From NCBI RefSeq assembly GCF_000426245.1, contig NZ_AUEZ01000034.1, positions 28,591 through 92,590 of the forward strand: a stretch of 64,000 nt of DNA, given 5' to 3'. The notes under the pieces are model-generated. The model was given only the letters and a program-made list of their open reading frames with translations. It did not search any database and was not told the DNA's origin. Numbering within the stretch: the stretch's first letter is position 1; each line of letters begins with the position of its first letter. Source of the stretch: Bradyrhizobium sp. Ai1a-2. GTDB lineage: Bacteria; Pseudomonadota; Alphaproteobacteria; Rhizobiales; Xanthobacteraceae. Position numbers and translations under genes: made by a program. Below, piece after piece: positions 42,153 through 49,680 of this stretch.

Positions 42153-43943
42153 ATGGAGCGATTTTCAGGTCACGCAAGAAAAATCACCAAGCGAGCGAGT
42201 CTGCTCACCGTGGCAGTCGCCGCCGGAGGCATGATGGCGGCATTGCCAGCCTTTGCCGCTGATGAGGTCAACCAGGAGCGGCTGCTCAACGTCGACAAGG
42301 AACCGGGCAACTGGCTTCATCATCACCAGAACTACTCCGCGCACCGGTTCTCCAGCCTCAAGGAGATCAACCGCGATACCGTGAAGAACCTTAAGGTCGC
42401 CTGGACCATGCATCTCGGCGGCATCGAGCCCGGCGGCATCTGGAGTCACGGCGGCCTGGAAGGCACGCCGATCGCCGAAAACGGCTTCCTCTACGTCACC
42501 GACGGATGGGGCTCGGTCTACAAGATCGACGCGCATGGCGGCCGCGGCCAGCTGGTCTGGAAGATGGATCCCAAGACCGATCGTGACTGGGCCGGTGCCG
42601 TCGCCTGCTGCGGCGTCGACAACCGCGGCGTCGCCTTGTGGGGCAATCTCATCGTTTCCCACACGCTGGACGGCCGGCTGATCGCGACCAACAAGGAGAC
42701 CGGCCAGGTGGCCTGGCAGCGCACCGTCGCCGATCCGGACAAGGGCGAGGTCATCACCGGCGCGCCGCTCATCGTCAAGGACATGGCGATCACCGGCGTG
42801 GCCGGCGCGGAATACGGCATCCGTGGCTGGATCGCCGCGACCGATCTCAAGACCCAGAAGGAACTCTGGCGCACCCACACCATTCCGGCCAAGGGCGAGC
42901 CGGGCAGCGATACCTGGAAGGATAGCAACAACGCGGCTGCGTCCGGTGGCGGCTCGACCTGGGTGACCGGCAGCTACGATCCGTCGACCGACACCATCAT
43001 CTGGGGCGTCGGCAATCCCGGACCCGACTGGGACAACGAGTATCGTCCGGGCGACAACCTCTACACCGACAGTTCGCTCGCCCTCGATGCCACGACCGGC
43101 AAGATCAAGTGGCACTATCAGCACACGCCGAACGACCCTTACGACTATGACAGCGTGGCGGAGAACGTGCTGGTCGACATCCCCGGACCGAGCGGACCGC
43201 GCAAGCTCGCGCTCGAGGCCGACCGCAACGGCTTTGCCTATGCGATCGATCGCACCACCGGCAAGTTCATTTGGGGCCTTCCGTTCGTCAAGAAGGTCAC
43301 ATGGACCAAGGGCCTCGATGCGGAGACCGGCAAGCCGATCGAGTATGACCCGAACAAGGCAGTGCAGACTTACGTCGCCTCGGTGACGCCAAGCCGCACC
43401 AACATGGAAACTGACATCTGCCCCGGCAACATGGGCGGCAAGAACTGGCCGCCGACCGCCTACAATCCGGACCTGAAGCTCTGGTACATCCCGGTCATCG
43501 AGAGCTGCAACCGGATCAAGGTCGAGGTCGCCACGCCTGACAAGCTGAAGCCGCGTGAGTTCTGGACCGGCGGTGGCCCGAGCCAGCCGTTCAAGATCAC
43601 CGGCAGCGTCACCGCAATCGACGTCACCACCGGCAAGATCGCCGGCAAGATGGAAACGCCGTTCCCCAATCTGGGCGGCATTCTTGCCACTCCCGATCTC
43701 GTCTTCAGCGGTCAGCCGTCCGGCGAAGTGATGGCGCTTGATGCCAAGTCGCTGCAGAAGCTCTGGGAGTTCAACACCGGAGGCGGCGTCAACGCACCGC
43801 CGATGACCTTCACGGTCGATGGCAAGCAGTATCTCGCCATCCTCGTCGGTCTCGGCGGCGCCTGGGACAAGTGGTTCATCGATTCGACGCCCGAGCTGAA
43901 GAAGATCCAGCCGGGATCGATGCTCTACGTGTTCGCACTCTGA
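42153..43943 (+). CDS. PQQ-dependent alcohol dehydrogenase, predicted lanthanide type
   Basis: 596 residues: signal peptide (to about AAD, 36), eight-bladed beta-propeller. Adjacent Cys152-Cys153 (VACCGVDNRG) is the vicinal disulfide of quinoprotein alcohol dehydrogenases. Metal ligands Glu220 (GAEYGIRGW) and Asn288 (GVGNPGPDW) and the catalytic Asp331 are followed at +2 by Asp333 (PNDPYDYDS). Asp-x-Asp marks lanthanide enzymes of the XoxF/PedH kind, whereas calcium enzymes have Ala, Ser or Thr there. Start ATG 42153 has AAAGGAGGG upstream. Electron acceptor is probably the cytochrome c encoded next. Confidence 0.9.
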   Translation: MERFSGHARKITKRASLLTVAVAAGGMMAALPAFAADEVNQERLLNVDKEPGNWLHHHQNYSAHRFSSLKEINRDTVKNLKVAWTMHLGGIEPGGIWSHGGLEGTPIAENGFLYVTDGWGSVYKIDAHGGRGQLVWKMDPKTDRDWAGAVACCGVDNRGVALWGNLIVSHTLDGRLIATNKETGQVAWQRTVADPDKGEVITGAPLIVKDMAITGVAGAEYGIRGWIAATDLKTQKELWRTHTIPAKGEPGSDTWKDSNNAAASGGGSTWVTGSYDPSTDTIIWGVGNPGPDWDNEYRPGDNLYTDSSLALDATTGKIKWHYQHTPNDPYDYDSVAENVLVDIPGPSGPRKLALEADRNGFAYAIDRTTGKFIWGLPFVKKVTWTKGLDAETGKPIEYDPNKAVQTYVASVTPSRTNMETDICPGNMGGKNWPPTAYNPDLKLWYIPVIESCNRIKVEVATPDKLKPREFWTGGGPSQPFKITGSVTAIDVTTGKIAGKMETPFPNLGGILATPDLVFSGQPSGEVMALDAKSLQKLWEFNTGGGVNAPPMTFTVDGKQYLAILVGLGGAWDKWFIDSTPELKKIQPGSMLYVFAL

Positions 43944-43954
43944 CTTCCCATCCA

Positions 43955-43982
43955 GGGAGGGCCCGCACTGTCGGGCCCTCCC
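43955..43982 (+). other. Perfect 11-bp hairpin between PQQ dehydrogenase and cytochrome c genes
   Basis: GGGAGGGCCCG-CACTGT-CGGGCCCTCCC without a following T-run. It lies 11 bases after the dehydrogenase stop and may protect the upstream message or reduce read-through, giving more dehydrogenase than cytochrome. Confidence 0.75.
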
Positions 43983-44006
43983 GCTTCGTCAACAAGAGAC
44001 GTCATA

Positions 44007-44564
44007 ATGATCTTCAATGCATCCTCGGCGGCGGCACGTGTGCTGCTCTTGAGTGTCGTCGCCCTGAATCTTTCGATCCCGGCCGTCGCATTCGGTCAGT
44101 CGGCGCAAGCGACGGCGTCGGACCCGACCAATGCCGGCAAGGCGGTGTTCAGCAAGGCCAATTGCATGGGTTGCCACAAATGGCACGGCAATGGCGGCGG
44201 CGGCTACGGCGGCGACGCGCTGTCGCTGCGCAAGACCGTGCTGACCCGCGAGCAAATCATTGAAACCGTCAGTTGCGGGCGCCCCGGCACAGGCATGCCG
44301 TTCTTCGTGCGCGGCGCCTATGACGAGGTGAAGTGCCACGGCATGAACCGCGAGGAGGCGGGCAGCCAGATGCCGCCGGAGGCCGGAACGTTCCTGCGGC
44401 AGAAGGATATCGAGGCGGTCGCCGACTACGTGCTTGCGCATATCAAAGGCGCCGGCGAGCCGAATTATGCGGAGTGCGTCACCTTCTTCTCGAGCACGTC
44501 GCGGGTCTGCGACATCTACAAGAAGCAGGATGATGCGACCGCCAGCACGGGGAAGAGCCAGTGA
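44007..44564 (+). CDS. Periplasmic cytochrome c of the PQQ dehydrogenase cassette
   Basis: 185 residues. Signal peptide to about FGQSA (32). One heme-c motif C-M-G-C-H (about 53-57), an axial Met candidate in MPPEAGTFL, and extra cysteines (VSCGRPG, VKCHGMN, CVTFFSS, VCDIY). The long loop and additional Cys are typical of cytochromes linked to XoxF-like or PQQ alcohol dehydrogenases (cytochrome c-L/XoxG-like role). Overlaps the next gene by GTGA. It probably takes electrons from the PQQ enzyme. Confidence 0.88.
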   Translation: MIFNASSAAARVLLLSVVALNLSIPAVAFGQSAQATASDPTNAGKAVFSKANCMGCHKWHGNGGGGYGGDALSLRKTVLTREQIIETVSCGRPGTGMPFFVRGAYDEVKCHGMNREEAGSQMPPEAGTFLRQKDIEAVADYVLAHIKGAGEPNYAECVTFFSSTSRVCDIYKKQDDATASTGKSQ

Positions 44565-45208
44565 CGATCAGGTTGAAGCTTTGTGGAATCCTCAGCGTTC
44601 TGCTCGCCTGGCAGGCGGTCGCGCTCGCCAATTCTCCGGCCCGGACGGAAGAATTCGGCGGCAACGACCTGCGCGACATCCGCCTCGGCATCGCCGTGAA
44701 CGAATTGGCGGAGTCCGGCTATGTCGATTTCTATTGTGCGACGGATCCGCGGCATACGTTGACCGGCTGGAAGGACTGGCGCGACTGTCCACCCGGCGCG
44801 AGCGGGGCGCGGGCGATCCGGTTTGGATATGATCCCACGACCAGCCGGGACGGCACGATGGTGGCGGGCCATCCGGCGCTCCTGACGCTATTGATCGACG
44901 ATAGCGGGCATGTGGCCGGCCTCCTGATCGAGACTGATCCGAAGGCGCGTCTCTACATCCGCAAGAAGGCGTTCCTGCTCGGGCTGCAGGCCAAGTCGCG
45001 CTACGGTGCGGAGGGCTGGGCCTGCACCGAAGCCCAGCCTGATCAGGGAGACCAGCCGGTCGGCGGCGTCTACCTCAAGGAGCGCTGCACCAAGACTATC
45101 AGCGGCCGCTCGCTCGTCGTCGAACGCAATCTGTTCCGCCGGCCCGATCAGGACACCAAGAGCTTCGTCGACGAAACGCGGATCAGCATCCTGCGCGCCA
45201 AGGATTGA
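44561..45208 (+). CDS. Secreted hypothetical protein of the PQQ dehydrogenase cassette
   Basis: 215 residues from GTG 44561, which overlaps the cytochrome stop. Signal peptide to about ANSPA (25). The mature part has six Cys-containing segments (DFYCATD, WRDCPPG, GWACTEA, KERCTK) and no recognised domain. Its tight coupling to the cytochrome suggests a periplasmic accessory role in alcohol oxidation, like the XoxJ-type or other binding partners, but I see no XoxJ motif. Confidence 0.75.
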   Translation: MTIRLKLCGILSVLLAWQAVALANSPARTEEFGGNDLRDIRLGIAVNELAESGYVDFYCATDPRHTLTGWKDWRDCPPGASGARAIRFGYDPTTSRDGTMVAGHPALLTLLIDDSGHVAGLLIETDPKARLYIRKKAFLLGLQAKSRYGAEGWACTEAQPDQGDQPVGGVYLKERCTKTISGRSLVVERNLFRRPDQDTKSFVDETRISILRAKD

Positions 45209-45381
45209 AGCCGACAAACTCGAGTTGCACGCGCGAGAGCCGACGTTGACCAAGACCGGTCTCGCCGATATCCAGATATCGTACCCTGGATTCATCTCCT
45301 GGTGTGCGGCGGCTGGTGGATGACGGGCGGACCATTCCCGTCAACGGCGGCTTCATCACGAAGTGAGGTCGTGCAATTCCG

Positions 45382-45984
45382 ATGGATGGCTACAATGACG
45401 TGCATCAGAGCCATGAGATCTTCGTCCACATCCGCATCATCGTCGGAATGATCCTGGGCATAAGCATTGCCCGGCTCGTCAGCGGGGTGACGCGGTTCAT
45501 TCAGCACCCCGGCAAGGAGAGAATTAATCTCCTCCATATTGGATGGGCTGTTTTCGTATTTCTCGCCATCATCCACTTCTGGTGGTTCGAATTCGCGCTG
45601 TCCAGGATCGAGCGGTGGACGTTCGAGAGCTACTTTCTCATCATCTGCTATGCCGTCGTGTTCGTCATGCTGTCCGCTATGATCTTTCCCGACAACATCG
45701 GCGAACATGAGGGGCTGAAGGAGTATTTCTGGAATCGGAGAAAGGTGTTCTACGTTCTCGTTTTGATTCTGTTTTCAGTTGATGTTTTCGACACGCTCCT
45801 GAAGGGAGCGAGCTACTACAAGCAAATCTATGGCTGGTACTATCCAGCGAGGCAGACTCTGCTGATTGGCGGGACTATAGGCGCGCTGCTTACCGCTTCC
45901 GAACGGTATCACGTTTGGTTCGTCGCCTTCGCGCTGGTATTCCAGATCATCTGGGTCGTCAGTCTGCTTGACGTGCTAGGCTGA
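45382..45984 (+). CDS. Multi-pass membrane hypothetical protein
   Basis: 200 residues with about six membrane helices (near 20-38, 50-70, 82-100, 124-140, 155-172, 178-198) and short loops; aromatic residues are frequent (HFWWFEF, SYYKQIYGWYYP). No named family recognised. Codon use has lower GC than the cassette before it. It stands alone between the PQQ cassette (same strand) and the minus-strand RTX gene. Confidence 0.75.
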   Translation: MDGYNDVHQSHEIFVHIRIIVGMILGISIARLVSGVTRFIQHPGKERINLLHIGWAVFVFLAIIHFWWFEFALSRIERWTFESYFLIICYAVVFVMLSAMIFPDNIGEHEGLKEYFWNRRKVFYVLVLILFSVDVFDTLLKGASYYKQIYGWYYPARQTLLIGGTIGALLTASERYHVWFVAFALVFQIIWVVSLLDVLG

Positions 45985-46031
45985 AGCGGCCGAAAGCGCG
46001 CCGCCTCAGCCGTGACATCCGGCAATCGAGA

Positions 46032-47138
46032 TCAGGCGGAGGCTGAATATGGTGTCCGCGCGATCCGGTCCTCCGCCGCAACAGTGAATGATGTGCCGTC
46101 TGCGAAGGCCAGGGTTGCCGGGCTGTACGGTCCAAGCTGCAGCGTAATGCTATCATCGCTGCCCTCGAAGCTGATCGTCGCCACGGAGCCGGATACGCTC
46201 ACACGGGTGTTGTCGGCACTGAGGCCATCGCCGAGTTTCAGCGTCGTATTGCGACCGGCATAGATGGTGTCGTGCCCGTCGCCCTTGGCGAAGTTCACGA
46301 CCGAGTCGGAGCCGATCCATATCGTGTCGTCGCCGCTTCCGCCTGAGACATTCGCATTGCCATACGCGGAGATTCGGTCATTGCCGGCGCCGCCCTCGAC
46401 GAGACTGTCGCTCCAGGCCGAAATCTGGTCGTCGCCATCGCCGCCATTCAGCTTGCTGTTGGACCAGCCGCTGATCACATCGTCGCCGGCGCCGCCGAGC
46501 ACGGTCGTGTCGGACCAGGCCTTGATGACGTCGCTGCCATCGCCGCCATCGACAATGCTGCCGGACCAGGCGTCGATCTGGTCATTGCCGGCGCCGCCGT
46601 AGACGACACTGTTCGACCAGGCCTTGATCGCGTCATCGCCGGCGCCGCCATCCACGACGCTGTCGCTCCAGACGTCGATGGTGTCGTTGCCGGTGCCGGC
46701 ATCGACGAGGCTCTTCGACCAGCCGCCAAGCTGGTCATTGCCGTTGGTGCCTGAAACCGTTGATAGCCCCAATTCCTGCAATCGCAGCAGGAACGCCTGC
46801 ACCACTGGCGAAGTGCCGATGCTGCTCGAAGTGTTGCCCGGCGCGCTCCCTTCGCCTGTCGCGGCGTCCGCCGTGCCAGTTGATTGGCCAGCCTCCGGTT
46901 GCGATGGAGTGGCCAGTGGCGCGACCGCGTCGTGGAGCACCTGGAAGATATCGGGAGGCGAAGGCGGCTCGGGAAGCATGAACGGCCTGTACCACGCGCC
47001 TTGAACCGACAGCATCTGCATCGCCCAGCCCTTTTCAGCCTCTTCCAACGCCAGGCACCGCATGCGGTCAGTGACAACGATGCACGTGCCCGTCCCCGGG
47101 CCAGAAAGCGTGAAATAGGTCAATAAAGCCTGAACCAC
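46032..47138 (-). CDS. RTX-type calcium-binding repeat protein with Trp-bearing 17-residue units
   Basis: 368 residues from GTG 47138; an ATG at 47063 is an alternative. A non-repeated N-terminal part (about 1-130, including a Thr/Ser/Gly linker) precedes about nine repeats of the form G-G-x-G-x-D-x-I-x-x-W-S-x-S-x-V-x. Tryptophans fall at 140, 157, 174, 191, 208, 225 and 242, exactly 17 apart, then Tyr259. The half-unit GGxGxDxI is the RTX calcium motif. There is no N-terminal signal, so type I secretion through a C-terminal signal is expected. No ABC exporter is nearby. Confidence 0.85.
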   Translation of the reverse strand: MVQALLTYFTLSGPGTGTCIVVTDRMRCLALEEAEKGWAMQMLSVQGAWYRPFMLPEPPSPPDIFQVLHDAVAPLATPSQPEAGQSTGTADAATGEGSAPGNTSSSIGTSPVVQAFLLRLQELGLSTVSGTNGNDQLGGWSKSLVDAGTGNDTIDVWSDSVVDGGAGDDAIKAWSNSVVYGGAGNDQIDAWSGSIVDGGDGSDVIKAWSDTTVLGGAGDDVISGWSNSKLNGGDGDDQISAWSDSLVEGGAGNDRISAYGNANVSGGSGDDTIWIGSDSVVNFAKGDGHDTIYAGRNTTLKLGDGLSADNTRVSVSGSVATISFEGSDDSITLQLGPYSPATLAFADGTSFTVAAEDRIARTPYSASA

Positions 47139-47166
47139 TGACGCGGCAGCATGCCGCAGCGGCCTG

Positions 47167-47958
47167 CTAGCATCGCTCTACGTCGCACGCGAATAGGTAT
47201 CCAATTCCTCTGTGGGTCAAGATCATCTTCGGCGAGCTGGGATCGGACTCCAGTTTGCGTCGCAGGCGATTCACCTGAACGTCAATGCTTCGATCAAAGA
47301 CGTCATCGTTGGCGCGCGTCGCTTGCAACAGATACTCGCGCGTGAGAGCTCGTCGCGGCGCATCGAGAAAGGTCACCAACAGAGTATATTGACCTTTGGT
47401 CAAAGGCACCGGATCTCCGCTGCGGTCGATCAGTTGCCGCGTCCGCCGCTCAAGCTGCCAACCTGCAAACTTGTACGCGCCACGCTCGGTATCTCGCCCT
47501 CGTCGAAGCCGTCCCATCTCTTGTCGTCGCAAGACAGCTTTCGCCAGAGCGACCAGTTCTCGCAATGGAACAGGCTTGGCGACGTAGGCATCTGCGCCAA
47601 GCTCGAGTGCGACGACACGATCCGCCGCATCCGGAGAGTCGTCCGTGATCACGATGACGGGAACATCTGAGTGCGACCTGATCTCTCTCAATATGTCCAA
47701 CCCGTCATCCTGTCCCAATCGCAGGTCGAGCAGGACCAGAGACGGATTGATCGATGCGAGATTGCGCGGAATGCCCGTGCGGGAGGAGGCGGCCATGACC
47801 GAGAAGCCGTAATCCTCAAGATAGCGCCTGATGACGTCCTGCGTTTGGGAATCGTCGTCGACGATCAGGATGGTCTGACCGGCTGTTGTCGCATCACGGC
47901 CCTTGCTGCGCGGCGTCGCTTGATCCGCGTCGGGCATGGCATTGAAGTATTCGGTCAT
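47167..47958 (-). CDS. OmpR/PhoB-type response regulator, no adjacent kinase
   Basis: 263 residues. A 28-residue polar N terminus precedes the receiver: ILIVDDDSQTQ, phospho-Asp in SLVLLDLRLGQDDG (about 78), Thr in VIVITDDSP and Lys in YVAKPVPLREL. The winged helix has the PhoB-type ending DVQVNRLRRKLESDPSSPKM and HRGIGYLFACD. No histidine kinase is nearby, so it is an orphan here. It is 28 bases upstream of the RTX gene on the same strand, so both may share a transcript. Confidence 0.9.
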   Translation of the reverse strand: MTEYFNAMPDADQATPRSKGRDATTAGQTILIVDDDSQTQDVIRRYLEDYGFSVMAASSRTGIPRNLASINPSLVLLDLRLGQDDGLDILREIRSHSDVPVIVITDDSPDAADRVVALELGADAYVAKPVPLRELVALAKAVLRRQEMGRLRRGRDTERGAYKFAGWQLERRTRQLIDRSGDPVPLTKGQYTLLVTFLDAPRRALTREYLLQATRANDDVFDRSIDVQVNRLRRKLESDPSSPKMILTHRGIGYLFACDVERC

Positions 47959-48195
47959 TCGAGAAATGCCTCTTTGGATTTAACATCGGTGCGACCCAGC
48001 CATGAGCCGGGTCAGCCATCCAGACGAGCAGGGAGCCGCCTTGCGGTGAAAAAGGAATCACCGACATGCAAGAGAGCGCTCAGGCGAATGTCCGGATTGA
48101 CCCAGAAGTAGGTCCACGCGACAATTGGACCAGACTTCTCGCGTTAACATCACCGTTCACTGCAGAATAACAATCCTACTCCGGCGGATCGCAAG

Positions 48196-49161
48196 ATGGA
48201 TCGGATCCAGGCTATGCGAGTGTTCATGCGGATTGTGGAGCGTGGGAGCTTTGCCCAGGCTGCGCGCGATCTGCAGATGCCACGCCCAACCGTGACCCAT
48301 ACTATTCAAGAGCTCGAAGCTCTGCTCGGAACCCGGCTGCTGGAACGCACGACGCGCCACGTCACGCCGACGCTTGATGGCAACGCCTATTACGAGCGGT
48401 GCGTCCGGCTGATCGAAGATCTTGAAGATATGGAGGGCGCATTCCGCGGGGCATCGCCCCATGGTCCATTGCGCGTCGATCTGCAGGGAACGCTCGCGCG
48501 TCATTTCATACTTCCCGCGCTGCCGGAATTCGTCGCGCGCTATCCCGATATTGAGCTTCGGCTGAGCGAGGGTGACCGCATGGTGGATCTCGTACCGGAG
48601 GGCGTCGATTGTGCGCTCAGAGCCGGTGAGCTGAAGGATTCCTCACTCATCAGCCGGCGCGTCGCCACGCTCGAACAAGTGACGTGCGCCAGCCCGGAAT
48701 ATCTCGCGCGGCATGGCGTGCCGCGCTCGCTGAAAGATTTGGGCGCGCACCGCATGGTGCACTACGTCTCTTCATCGACGGGGCAGCCTTATCCGCTGAC
48801 GTTCATTGAAGCCGGGAAGGCCCGAAGCGTATCGCTGGCTGGAAGTCTCACCGTCATCGGTGCGGAGATCTACACCGGCGCGGCCATCGCGGGCTTCGGG
48901 CTGATTCAGGTGCCCCGCTATCGGATCGAGGATCAACTGAAGAAGGATCTGTTGCGAGTGGTGTTGCCCGATCTGGCGCCGCCGCCGATGCCCGTGTCGG
49001 TGGTCTATGCGCAGAGCCGTCATCTGTCGCCACGCGTTCGCGTCTTTGTCGACTGGGTCAACGAAATCTTCGCCGCCTCGAGAGCCGACAAGCGTGGGCG
49101 CGTCCCGCGGCTTCGCCGTGCGCCTGAGAAGGCGCAAGGCGCTGGAGACAATCGCGGCTGA
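48196..49161 (+). CDS. LysR-family transcriptional regulator
   Basis: 321 residues. N-terminal HTH MDRIQAMRVFMRIVERGSFAQAARDLQM and PRPTVTHTIQELEALLGTRLLERTTR (about 1-60), then a periplasmic-binding-like effector domain (FILPALPEFVARYPDIELRL, GVDCALRAGELKDSSLISRR). This matches the CrgA/AaeR-like subgroup. The adjacent divergent gene is the OmpR-type regulator. C-terminal 35 residues are basic and probably disordered. Effector unknown. Confidence 0.92.
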   Translation: MDRIQAMRVFMRIVERGSFAQAARDLQMPRPTVTHTIQELEALLGTRLLERTTRHVTPTLDGNAYYERCVRLIEDLEDMEGAFRGASPHGPLRVDLQGTLARHFILPALPEFVARYPDIELRLSEGDRMVDLVPEGVDCALRAGELKDSSLISRRVATLEQVTCASPEYLARHGVPRSLKDLGAHRMVHYVSSSTGQPYPLTFIEAGKARSVSLAGSLTVIGAEIYTGAAIAGFGLIQVPRYRIEDQLKKDLLRVVLPDLAPPPMPVSVVYAQSRHLSPRVRVFVDWVNEIFAASRADKRGRVPRLRRAPEKAQGAGDNRG

Positions 49162-49680
49162 ATGCGACCAGGGCCGCGCATCGCGAAGCGCGGCCGCGGG
49201 AATGAGAGGGCATCACCCGCTCCAGTCGCAACGGTTCCGGGTCCACTGCCGTACCGGGCTGCCCCGCATTCGCACATTAAATGTGATTGGACATTATGGG
49301 TCCTTTAATTTATTTATTTATGTGCGACAGAATTAAATATATCCATTCCTTTCAGCGATAAAAAGAGATCTCGCATGCTCAACTCAGGAGTGCCGGATCC
49401 AGGGGTCGAAGCGCCAGTCCAGGTCGCTTCCAGATTTGCGGAATCTGCTAACCGCTAGTGGAAAATCACAGCGAATACAGTCCGGTGGCGCTGGATGCGC
49501 CAACGGCGAGGTTGATGTCGACCCTCATCGATGGGGCGGCGCCACGCCATGACGTGCTGTCTGATTTGTGTGTGGGGCGCGACGCCATCATTTAATTCTC
49601 ATTAATTTTGCATTCAGCGTAATTTAATTCCGTTGTTCAGCTTTGCTTGACATCGTCACCCGGGTGCCAAGGAGGAAAAT
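49162..49680. other. Intergenic region upstream of the second RTX gene
   Basis: About 520 bases. The middle (49270-49345) is strongly AT-rich compared with the surroundings and contains a 13-bp palindrome CACATTAAATGTG (49273-49285). A second AT-rich stretch (49593-49630) is next to the RTX start, where GGAGG precedes the ATG. No gene is supported. The AT-richness suggests a promoter or a site for silencing proteins. Confidence 0.5.
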
